In this document: piece after piece, positions 45,392-57,300 of the stretch
Numbering within the stretch: position 1 is the first letter of the stretch
Layout of the letters: every line of letters begins with the position of its first letter
Origin: Misgurnus anguillicaudatus
Taxonomy: Eukaryota; Chordata; Actinopteri; Cypriniformes; Cobitidae
Direction: 5' to 3'
NCBI RefSeq assembly: GCF_027580225.2
Contig: NC_073346.2
Span: 2,251,001-2,315,000 of the forward strand
DNA length: 64,000 nucleotides
Notes under the pieces: model-generated
Told to the model about the DNA's origin: nothing
Databases searched by the model: none
What the model saw: only the letters and a program-made list of their open reading frames with translations
Position numbers and translations under genes: made by a program

Positions 45392-48300
45392 TTATCCTTC
45401 CTCAATATCATCTTTACGTAGATCACTATAAACCAAAGTGTCATCTATGTAATCATAGTGATGAGAATCTTCCTTCTCCAGTGTCCTGGGAAAAACATGG
45501 AGGCCTGGAAGGACGGCATGCTCATTGGGATTGTAGATTGACAATGAGGGATCTTTATTCTGCCTTTTTTTCTGCCTGTACAACCTCAAAGAGATAATAC
45601 TGTGTTCAAAATCAAATGTTACGATGTGTTAAAAGTATCTCATTTTTTTATTTTGAAAAACTCACCTGAAAACAAAACAGAGCACCATGGCTGTTATTAC
45701 TACTGCCAAGAGAATTCCCATGATACCCAAGATAATGCCTAAAAGCTGGTCTGGAAGCAAGATAAGAAATACAATTCACAAATTAAAGTCTTTCTTTTAC
45801 TTATATATGAGATAATAAGACAGCAGAAAGCAAGTTAAAGACAGAAAAGTCAATCAGGTTTTTCTTACTTGTATTGCTTTGTAGTGTTATTTGCATCATT
45901 GCCCTGAAGGCTCCTGTCGGTGACTTGCAGTTAGTCATGTTGAGGTAGAAACTCTCCAAGAGTGGCAAATCCTTAATGTTCTCATCGTTTTTATTGCTGT
46001 ACAGCATCTTCTTAGAGTGAATGCTCTGCACCACAATGCTTGCATTCACTTCTTTGCACTTGGGCTGGCTGACATTTCTAAACACCAGTTTGCTCTTAAA
46101 CTTTGACTCCAAGGTGACAATCCAGGATACAGTATAAGATGGTTTCATTTCAGATGGCCAGGCTGGGGTGGCCAACAAGGCTGGATAATCGTTTCTCGGT
46201 GCAACAGTGAATATATAGTGCTCTGTTTGTTGAAGGTAGAACAGCCAACACTTTTAATACATAAAGATTAACGTTTCTGCAGTAACAGCTTTGGTCAAGA
46301 CTACAGTATATAATCATTAATTACCTGATATTGCTTGTCGAAATAAATAGTTCATGATGAGGTTAGTCACCAGGCTATGGTCGCTGGTGGATGCAAAGGA
46401 AACAGTAACTGCAATCATGGATTTATAGATCTTGATGCTCTGAATGGGTCCCTTCGGACAAAACTGCCCAACAGTTATGCCACGGTCCACATGGGACACA
46501 TCAAAATGGACGTTGCTGTCGCATTTCTGTTCAGGCAAAGAGTAGCCCAAACCGTCTGTAGAGGACAGGAGCTCCACTGCACTGTTCTCTGGTCCATCAA
46601 GGTGCCAGGTAATGGTCTTCACAACTCCTTGAATACAGTTTTGCTCGTAAAAGAAGTGCAGAGGAAATAGAATGTTGGTACACTTTTGCCACTCCTTACA
46701 TTCTGTTGAAGGACAAAAAGTAGGAAAGTCTTTCTGAATTTGGCGAGAATACAGTTCCAATAACACACTGTCAGTAGTTAAATAGTGAAAAAAGGTCCAA
46801 ATATGTACATTTGAGGTATACTAACATGCACTCTGTGGTACCAATATGTACCTATGAGTTACCTCTATGTACTATGTTCTTTTTAAATTGTACTGCACCC
46901 CAGTGACAGCTTGGAAGCATTTTTTTTTACATTTTTTCTGCCAGTGTGGGAGACACAAAAGTGAATAAAGTGAAATTACTGCAATGTGTTAAATTAGGTA
47001 ATTAAGGCCATGACATTATTCACAGCTCTGTGTCTATCATACTTTATACTGTATTATTCAGGTGACTACCTATGGTGATGTTGACAGTCAACTCCAGTTC
47101 ATCCTTGTTGCAGTCAATGAAATAAAGTTCAAAATGGCTTCCTGAAGCTATGGTGACAGTGTCTGTTGGGAATGAATTTGATTTCAACACACACGCTGAC
47201 TTAGGACTTTTTCTCTTTACACGAATCTGCAGCATTTCATTCTCTACAAGATCCCCTGCACACTGACCTGCAACTGTAAGAGAAATACAATTATTTTATA
47301 TCAATATACACAATTCATTGTGCTTTGGAATTCTTAAGAAAATACAAAAATTGGAAAGTGGGGAAAGGTTGTCTTTATAAAGTAAACTTTTGAAACTCAC
47401 TTCAGTTACTTTTTTTTGACATTGTGGATTTTTTGTGAAAGATTTTTGTAAGTACATAATCAATATTTCTTAAAAGTGCATTAAAAGTGAACTGAATGTA
47501 TACTTTCTTATTTTAAAAAGTACACTTACAGCACACTTAAATAAACTTATGATGCTTTGGGTCCCTATTTTCTGACCCTGATAAATCGATGTTTGGATAC
47601 TAGTATTGTACCTGTTGTGTTAAAACATGCCATAGTTTATCCCTTGCTTAAGAGGACGAACTTACAGTAGATCCCTCTGTTTTAGCCAACTATAGACCCA
47701 CTTTAAATTGTATTTCTAAGATCTTAGAAAATAAGTTGTTCTGCAACAATTACAAAGCTCTCTGGATAAAAATAAGATCTTTGACGTTTTTCCATCAGGT
47801 TTTAGAAAACACCACTCAACTGAGGCCGCACTTCTGAAAGTTTTAAATTATATTTTATTAACTGGTGACAATGGGAATCATGCTGTGCTAGTGCCCTTAG
47901 AATTGAGTGCTGCTTTTGACACTGTGGACCATGCTATCCTGCTTGCTAGCTTGGAACTCTGCGTAGGCATAAAAGGAAGTTCTCTTTAATTGGTTAACTC
48001 TTATCTTTTAAGTCGAAGTTTAAAAGTTAACATTGTTGAACACTTGTCAGAAATGTGAGGCAGAACTCAAGCGCAGACATTTCGGGGATAACAAACACTT
48101 TATTCGAACAACAAAAGACAAAACAGGGAAAACAACACCCACAAGGGGGCAAACAACATGAAACAAGATTATACATAGACAGAATTACACTTAACTAGAC
48201 AATCGACAAAACTTTACTTGACCACTTGACTAGGCTTAACCTGACTACATGCAGGAAAATACAAAACGAATGAGCATAGGACAGCAAACAAAAGGGCATT

Positions 48301-51300
48301 AAATAAGGGAGCAAATCAGAGGGGAACAGGTGACAATGATCAAGCAATTGCAAGGAGAAATGTGGCGAAAAGGGGGCGGGGTCATAGACAAGACAGGGAA
48401 AGCACATGGCCTAATAAACAAGGTCACATGTCTTCACACAAAACATGGTATTATCAGAACCCTGTAACAATGAACTAGAAGCCAAAACAAGACAAGATTC
48501 TGACAGGATCCTGACAACACTCTTTTGATGTAGCTTCTTTGTTGTGTGGTGTTCTCCAGGGCTCCATTCTAGGTCCTATTCTTTTTTTACTTTATATGCT
48601 CTCTTTGGGTTCAATTTTCAGAAAGCATGGTCTGCCCTTAAAAAGTCCAAATGGACTGGAAGCACTTATTTCTTGCCTGTCTGATGTGAAAGCCTGGTTG
48701 TCTTTATTTTTTTTATGAGAGTAAAACTGAAATAATTGTGTGTGTGGTCCATCTGATTCTTTTAGTGCACCTAAAGTAACCTTAGGTGACCTTATCTCTG
48801 AAGCCTTGGGTAAAATATCTGGGTGTTATCTTTGATGATGGTGTAAATTTTGACAAACAGTTAAATTCAGTTGTTAAGTCCTGTTTCTTTCAGCTTCAAC
48901 TATTAGTGAAGGGAAAGCCCATTCTATCTAGTAGAACTGTAGAAAAATCTATTCATGCTTTTATTACACCTAGATGGACAACTGCATTTCACTGATTAAT
49001 CAGTCAGCCCTATCTTGCTTCCAAATAGTTCAAAATGCAGCTGGCTTTTAACGTGCTTCAAAAATCGGGAGCATATTATCCAACCAGAGAATATTATGCA
49101 TCCCTAAGTCGAGGCTGAGGCACCTGATCTCTGTTTTTTATCTATTTTTAAAACTTACCACCAGGGCTGGACTTGGACAAAAATTTGGCCCTGGCCCAAA
49201 CCGGCCCACACTACACATGATTTATGCACAAAATCACTTAAATTTAAAATTTTTGGTCTAAAAACAAGACTTATTTTCTTGGGTCATTTTGCTCATCAAG
49301 AAAAAGCATCTTATTTTAAGAATTTGTAGATATTTTTACTTAAAACAAGACAAAAATAATAAGAATTTTGTTTCTTTAAAATATTTTTTTTTTTTGCAGT
49401 TTATAATTACAAATACCACCCATATTTGCACGCCTTTAAATATGTATAGCAATAGCAACTCCAAATCCATAAAAGCACTAAACCCAATTAATAGCAGAAA
49501 AGAGTGAGTGTTGACACAACAAACACTTCTAGAATGTGTTATTTATTAATGCAATAAAACTGTATAATCCACACTAATGAATCCTAAAACAAGCTTCATG
49601 CAATTGGCAAAATTTGCCATTGAATTGCTGACTTTTTACAAAATACAAGTGCTGTACAGTAAAATTGAAAACTGATTATTACTTGCAGTACTTACAGGAA
49701 AGTATTCACTACATTCACTGAACTAAACTTGTGTGATTACAGTAATAGAGATTTTTAACATTATATGTCAAGTGTGTTGTTATATACAATAAACATATCT
49801 TTTTCTGGATTGTTTGATTTTGCTTGATACGTTTTGAAACAGATAATCAACGAAAAATCTACGAATCAGATACACTCTCGTAGTCACAGAGCAAAGAGTG
49901 CAATTATTTTATTGCAGCTTTATCAACATAATTTTGTGTTTTTGACTCAGTTTTATCAAGGGGTATCTATCTACACTTGTGTTTTGAAAACAGTTCTGCT
50001 TACCACAGACACTACACTCACTTCTCCTTCGACTCTCTCTCCCTTTTCTCACTGACACTTTGCGTGCTGGTGCTGCCAGTGCCGCAACCATCATCATCAT
50101 CATCAGCGACGCGAGTTGAAGGTCCTGCTGCCGCAGAAAACATATGTGTTATTTTAACACATTTTGCAGCATCTGCCTGAAGAGCCTGTTTCTTTTTGTC
50201 GCGCAGTTTACCTGCGCCTCCCTTGCGTTTTTCTCCATCTCTCTCTCTCTATTTTAACACGTGAACTGACCGACGATGCACGCTCGCTTGCACAGAGACC
50301 AAAACGGTGATTGGGCCAGCTTAACGTCATTTAAAAATAAATAACCAATGGGCTGCTGCTTAAATGTGAGTGGGCCGGTCTGTCTAGGAAAAAAAGGACT
50401 ATGACTGGGCTGGTCAGCCATTGGGCCAGCTTAATGTCGTTTAAAAGAAAATAACCAATGGGCTGCAGCCTGCTGCTTAAATGTCAGTGGGCCGGTCTGT
50501 CTAGAAAAAAAGAAAGCTAACTGGGCTGCTCAGACAAAGATAGTATGAGATGTATCGGCCCAAAAAGTACGCCGGCCCACCGGCCCTGTGTTCCAGTTCG
50601 TTTTTTTATGACCTTCCCTCGCTAACTTTCCTCAGTCTTGTTTACTCAAATGTACGTCATTGCTTACGTTGTATGAATGCCCACTACTGCTGAAACACTT
50701 GAAGTAGGTTCAAATGGATCGCCCTAAGCCCTTGATCACATGGAAAGTGGAGGCCCCCCTCCATGCGCAAAGCGCGAGTTGCTCAGTCAAAATCAAGGGA
50801 GCGAAGGTTTGTCCATACAAACTTCCCTTGTCCACTTGACGAAGTGGAACGCACTTCAGAATGGCGACAGGGATTCCCTCGAGGGGAAGTGCTTAAGGAA
50901 GTTCGCGAGTGCGTTTCTAAAACTGGAGTGGAACGCACCCCATGAAACTGCCCGGTGTGCCAGAAGGTCAGTCCTCCCCTGCTTACCACTTTTATTTGAC
51001 GTTTTGAAACTGTGAATTTTCTTCTGTATTGATTTATAGTATTATTTTGTATTGTCTTTTTGAAATGTTTTATTGATGTTATTCAGCACATTGGTCAGCC
51101 CATGGTTGTGTTTAATAGTGCTATATAAATAAAATTGACATTGATCAATTTATTTTTCATAAGGGATCATGAAATCAGAAAATCTCTTATCATAATCCAA
51201 ACACCATTGGTCAAAGGATAGCCATTTTACCGCAGATGTCTTACTAAACCACTTGTGATCAAATCACAAATGCTTAGAAATCGTAATACTTGTATTTTAA

Positions 51301-54300
51301 ATCTTTACTCTCACCAGTGTTAATTTTGTTTTCAGATGCTTAAAATTGCTTTGACATCTAAATCATTCTGGGAGGGTGTAAGCAATGCCTGGAGTAAGGA
51401 AACACAGCTATAGGTTTCAGTGGTATTTGTTGACATTTTAGTACAAAAGTCTGATAGTGTTGAATAACAGAAAATTTAAATTTAATTTAATTTAATAATT
51501 TTTCTCCTAGGATGGCCTGGTACCTTCATAAAATATTGATTTGTGAAGGTGGTAAATACTTACTGGGTGGAAAATACAAGTTGTTTTATTAACTAATACA
51601 TGTTTAGAAATTTGGGAAAAAAAGCTGTTAAACAAAACATAAAAAGTAGTGCAGTACAGGATTTATAGGCACTCTAAATCTGTGAGCATTCAGGACAAGA
51701 CATGACAATGTTACATACCCCTTGATTTCTTGATGGTGGAGACTTGAAAGTTCACCCTAAGGCCTTTCTGGGACAGCTTACTCATTTGGCAGTTTTTTAG
51801 CGAGAGGCTAAAGTTGCCAGGCTCTGTTGATGGCTGTGGAGCATTTAACCTTTTTACCACTGGGTCTTTACCTTTCCAAGTATATGTCATTGTAGGGGTG
51901 CTTGTAGGTTGGAGGCATGTTGGAGCAGTGTAGTTTAAAAGATTCACACTGGTGTAGTAAGCCGGAGGCACAGTAAAAGACCATACTGTCTCAGCATTAG
52001 AAGGAAAACTGTCAGGATACTGTGGAGAAAAAAAGTCCTGTGTTGTCCTCTTCACTTGCAAATTTATATGAAAATGAGCCAGTGCTGTAAAATAATAAAC
52101 ATTTAAAAATGTACAAATGGCATAAATTTAAAACATGATTTAAAACTTTTTCTACAAATGTTTGATAAAATGAAAGTTGAAAAAAATGTCACTTACAATT
52201 CATTTTAAGTCCCAAAGATACATCAATTCTTTTTCCGTCCAGACGTTGACCTCCAGAAACTTCCAAAGAAAGTTTTCCAATATTCTGAATATCAACTTGT
52301 CTAATGCTCCCATTTTGACAAAACCTTCCAATACTGACATTCATCACTCGGAGCGTGTAAATGTGTTTATCTGGGCAGCTGTCTGTGTGTCGAATCTGTT
52401 GTAAACCCATCCTACTGAAATTTAAATTGAAGCTATTTGTAGATAGGGCCTTTAGATTCCAGATGAAGGTGCGGTTGAATCTTTGAAAGGCAGGATCATC
52501 TTTGGGCTCTATGTTTATTCTGACTGTCTGTCCTGTGGAAAATATTGTTAAATCAAACAGTGACAACAGTGAGTGATTTTTTTAAAGTGCAGTTTGTTGG
52601 TAGAATTACCAAAATTATAAATGATAAAAAGTCAATTGTAAGCCTAAAAAACAAAAAAGCCTAAATGGTCTGTCATTCTTCTTTTTATGTGTTGTTACCC
52701 TGTATGGCTATATTTTTTAAATAAGCATATATATATATATATATGGGTCAATGACATGGCATGCATATTTTTGTATCCAGAGGCATTATTTACTTTAGTC
52801 AGGACTAGACCTAGTTTACTAAGAAAATATAACGAGGCAAAACAAAAGGACACTGATGTATGTTTAAGAGTTCTTTTCAGTTTGGACAGCTCTTACATTT
52901 ATTTTAGTTTATGACTAGTCTAATCTAATCAAATCTTGTCCGTTGTCTTGTTTATTGTCATGTTCGTTGTCTTGTTCGTTGTCAAGTCATGCCATGGATT
53001 CATGTTTACAATTTTGTTTAAATAAGGTCACCATCTGCATTTAAATCCTGCTTCACCTCGTGTTTGGACAGCATGTTACAGATTAGCTGTTGTGAATTTA
53101 AGATAATTGGAAAAACGTTTGTCTAACAATTAGGATGTTTTTAAATCATTGACCTTTTATTAACAAGTTAATAAGTATTAACAGTAAACATGATATCACT
53201 TCATCCAGTGAACCCCAAGTGATACTTATGGCTACATGAAAAGTTTTTAGATTTCTTTGAAATATTGAAAAATAGCTAATTTAATGTAATGGGTGAATTT
53301 TCTGTGTCAGGTGGTACAAACAATGCAAAACTAGAAAAAAAAAGCTATTTTATAAAACATTTTAATTGTAATTAAAAATATATTTATGATACAACCCTGT
53401 TCAATGTAAATTAGTTGCAAAAGTCAGGTGAAAAACCAGGAAGTAAAAGGTTAAAACTGCAATGATATCCTTATGTGCTGTAGGCCGCATCACGTCGTGC
53501 CTAACAACGCCCTTCAGCCGTTACTTATTCACGATACAGCACTTGCCTATTATTGTTTTATGTATATAAAGTGCTTAGTATATTACTACATGCTTAAAGG
53601 TGGGGTGCATGATCTCTGAAAGCCAATGTTGACATTTGAAATCACAAACACCCCAATTGAATCTGGACCTTCTTTTAATAGACCTGCCTTACATATACGC
53701 AACCCAGGCAAACGATGTTGGTTAGTAGACACGCACCTTACTGCTAATTGCCTCTAATGGTTTTTGGTACTCGGCTGACTCCCTTTTTCAACGTGTTTTT
53801 TTTAACATGCACCCCACCTTTAAGTACTTTAACACAAGTTAGTTTTGAGATGTTTTAAACTGAGTGTGCTTAATTCTGCTTCTGTGGATCTACCTCCCTG
53901 TAAAGTTTCATTTAATTTAACCTGTTGAGTTTAGCAGAAGAGAATAACACAAATCATAGAAACATTTATAGGAAACACACTCAGAGGAGGTTTTTAGATT
54001 ACCTCAAATAGACTTCCAAGTTCCAGGAGACTTTCTGCTGTAAATTATCCATACTATAAACAACACAACAATGTTTCACTGTCTAAATGACTCAAAGGCT
54101 CTTACCAATATCTCTGAAGATGAGTATGTTGAATACTTTCTCTGGTTGTAAACAGTCAAAATCCAAAAGTGTGTCACTTTTGAGGACCACAGAAGACTGG
54201 CATACCTGTTGTTTCTGTTGGATACAAACTTTGCACTTTGTGCTGGCAGTGGGATTAATGTGGATAGTTGTGCCCTCTTTAACAGAAATTTTGATCACTG

Positions 54301-57300
54301 CACACTCTGAAATAACAAAGAGGATAAAGGATTAGTTGACAAAATATTTTTTAAGTTTTTCCAGGGTGTGTTATTTAATAATTTTATTTTTCACCTGAAA
54401 CCACACAATTGCCTTGTTCAGTGTTATTTTATTTTTTATTTTTTAATGAGCCCAGAATATCATTCAGATTTAAGTTTTGGAAGAACTGCACAGAGAGATA
54501 AAGTCATAGATGAGTTATAAAACGAAGGTGAGTAAATGATCTCAACCATCTCAACCAAGACTTAATTCGCTGCATCAACAAAGAATGTTTAAAACAATTG
54601 TGACCCTGTCTGACCCAGCTGAAGTCATTTTGTGCAATTTACTATGTTCTACAGAGGTGCAAATCAACGGATGGCTTAGGCCCACCAAGATGGATATGCT
54701 TAACCCTATATACCGCGAGTGTTGGCGGCAACACATTCTACCGTTTGACCGTAACTCTTCAACCTTTGGGCAATCAAAAAAAATTTAAAATGCTCCTAAA
54801 ACACAAATTATGATTTTATTCTTGAAATGTTGTGACTTTTTCTCATTTATGGCCATGAACATGCATGCAAAGTTTGGACACACTGATATGTTTTGAAGTG
54901 TACGCAACTAATTTTGTAACAATTTTGATGTTCAAGGGTCAATTTGACTCGTATTTTTGTTCCAAAGCAATTGTACAGACCAAATTAAATATATGAAGAG
55001 TTTCGTTGCAAAACGAGATAAATCCATTTTTTAACATTTTTGTCAAAACATGTTTATTATTATGTTATGATGTTATTATTTTGTTTTATGCTGCTACTTA
55101 GCTGTATTTTTTAAGTTATGAAGGTTTAAATCAAAACAAACCAACTGCAGTTGAATTGAAATGAATTGGAATGCACAACCAAAAAACGAGAATTCTGAAC
55201 AGTTAAAAAAACGGTGGTTATCTCGTTTTGCAACGAAACTCTTCATATGTTTTCAGTGTTTGTTACTACAGTATATTGGTGTTTTACTATCCTGAAATGA
55301 GGGTAAAAATGCTTCTCCTTACCCCTCTGCCCCTTGGCTATCTGATGTTCTCTGTGACCATCCATCCAAGCTAAGGGCTACTGAGAGGGAGTGGCGCAGA
55401 TTGAAAGATCCTGCTGACCTCTGTCTCTATCAGTCTCTTCTGGCCTCTGGGGCCAGTCACACCAAAAGCGCTTTAAACGCTTACAAACGCAAGGCACGAC
55501 GCACTGCCTTTTTAAAAAAAAGAGCAGTGCGACGCGGCTTTTCATATTGCTAAGCAACCACCGAGTCAGCTGTCTTGTCAATCAAATATTGAAGCGTGAG
55601 CGCTCATTTGCTGTTAACTGTCTTATTAGCAGAAACTTTAAAAAGATGACGCTTGCTCTGACCTTGTTTGAGGGTGAGAGGTGCACAAACACGCAGGAGA
55701 GAGTGAGCGAGTGGAGTCCGGTTCTTCAAAGCAACTGTAAACTTCCCTCACCACACTGTAAGGCCCGCCTCTCCCCTCATTTGATTGGACAATGGAAAGA
55801 CTCGAATGACGTCGGGCGCCTCTCCGCTCTCAGCGCTTCTTCAAAAACGCGTGCGCGGCAGGCGGCAGAAAACCGCAAGGCGCTCGGCGCACATAAACAG
55901 CGCCCAAACGTCTCTGCCCATAGAATATCATTCAAAAAAGGCGCCTGCAACTGCCATAAACGCTTTTGGTGTGACTGGCCCCTTACTCCACAGATGTATC
56001 CTTTGGTAAAACTCAGTACTATTACTATAAAATCAGCAGCTCACTTGACACTCGTGCTCTCTTTAAGACCTTATCTGCTCTTTTCTGTCCACCCACCCTC
56101 CACCTTCATCTGACTTAATGGCTGATGATTTTGCTTCTTTCTTTGTGAAGAAAACGAACACTATCATAGTCAGCTCTCTGCTTTTTGCACATGCTAAAAC
56201 TCCTGTTACATGCTCATTACATTCTTTCTCTCTCCTATCTGAAGCGGATGTTTCCAAGATCTTTGCTTTGAACCACCTGACAACCTGCCCATTAGATCTC
56301 ATATCCACCCATCTCCTTCAGGTAATTTCTCCATCAGCTCTCAACCACATTATCAACTCATCTCTTTTCACTGGTACATTCCTCACAGCTTTTAAAGAGG
56401 CCCGGATAACCCAGCTGTTGAAAAAAATCCCAACGTTAGAGAACTACAAACCCGTATATCTCCTTACCTTCATTGCCAAGACTCTTTAGTGTGATATTTT
56501 TGACCAGCTCTCCTTCTTCTTCACACAAAATAATCACCTGGACAGCAACCATTCTGGTTTCAAGAGGGTCACTCCACCGAAATTGCGCTGCTCTCAGTCA
56601 TTGAAACCCTAAGGCAGGCAAGGGCAGCCTCCAAATTATCTGTACTGATCCTACTGGATCTATCTGCCGCTTTTGACACTGTCAATCACCACATCCTCCT
56701 GTTGACCCTCAAGGCTATGTGTGTCTCTGGAATGACACTACTGTGGTTCAGGTCTTACCTCTCAGGTAGTTCATTAAGAGTATCATGGAGAGGTGATGTT
56801 TCCGAACCCCAATGTCTCAGTACCGGTGTACCTCAAGACTCAGTGCTTGGACCAGTGCTCTTTTCTATATACATGACATCCCTGGGTTCTGTCATTCGGA
56901 AACATGGTTTTTCTTACCAGTGCTATGCGGATGACACACAACTTCACTTGCGGTTCCAGCCTGATGATCCCACGGCATCTCAGAATTGACATCTCACTCT
57001 GGTTGAAGGATCATCATCTCCAGCTGATCATTGCAAATACAGAACTGCTTGTCATATCATCTGACCGTAAGATTCATCACAATCTTTCCATTCAACTAGG
57101 TTATTCGACCATTACACCTTCCAGTACAGCCAGAGCCCTGAGAGTGGTCATTGATGATCAGCTCAGTGTCATGGAGGATGTTGCAAGCATCACCCGTACT
57201 TCATCCTTCTAAACATTAGGAAAATTAGACCTTTCCTATCTTAGAATGCTGCACACAAGTCCTAGTCCAGGCTTTTGTCCTGTCCAGACTGGACTATTGC

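Larger units (their letters stand above)
47640..51143 (+). mobile_element. Rex1-like LINE remnant in cdcp1 intron 4
   Basis: RT pieces can be followed: LANY(R)P-like and FISKILE-like words near 47690, a KHHSTEAALLKVLN stretch near 47810, LSAAFDTVDHAILL near 47910, then after an inserted LTR LLCGVLQGSILGPILFLLYM (about 48540) and KYLGVIFDDGVNFDKQL near 48810. The 3' tail is GCACATTGGTCAGCC...GTGCTATATAAATAAA (about 51085-51135). Many stops and frameshifts; dead. It is antisense to cdcp1. Confidence 0.7.

Noticed and set aside
50740..51015. 91-codon frame and its antisense partner
   Set aside because: GC-rich repeat within the LINE remnant; no homology and no splice context.
55547..56113. 188-codon plus-strand frame
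   Set aside because: It runs from a MITE into the LINE; the two halves come from different elements.
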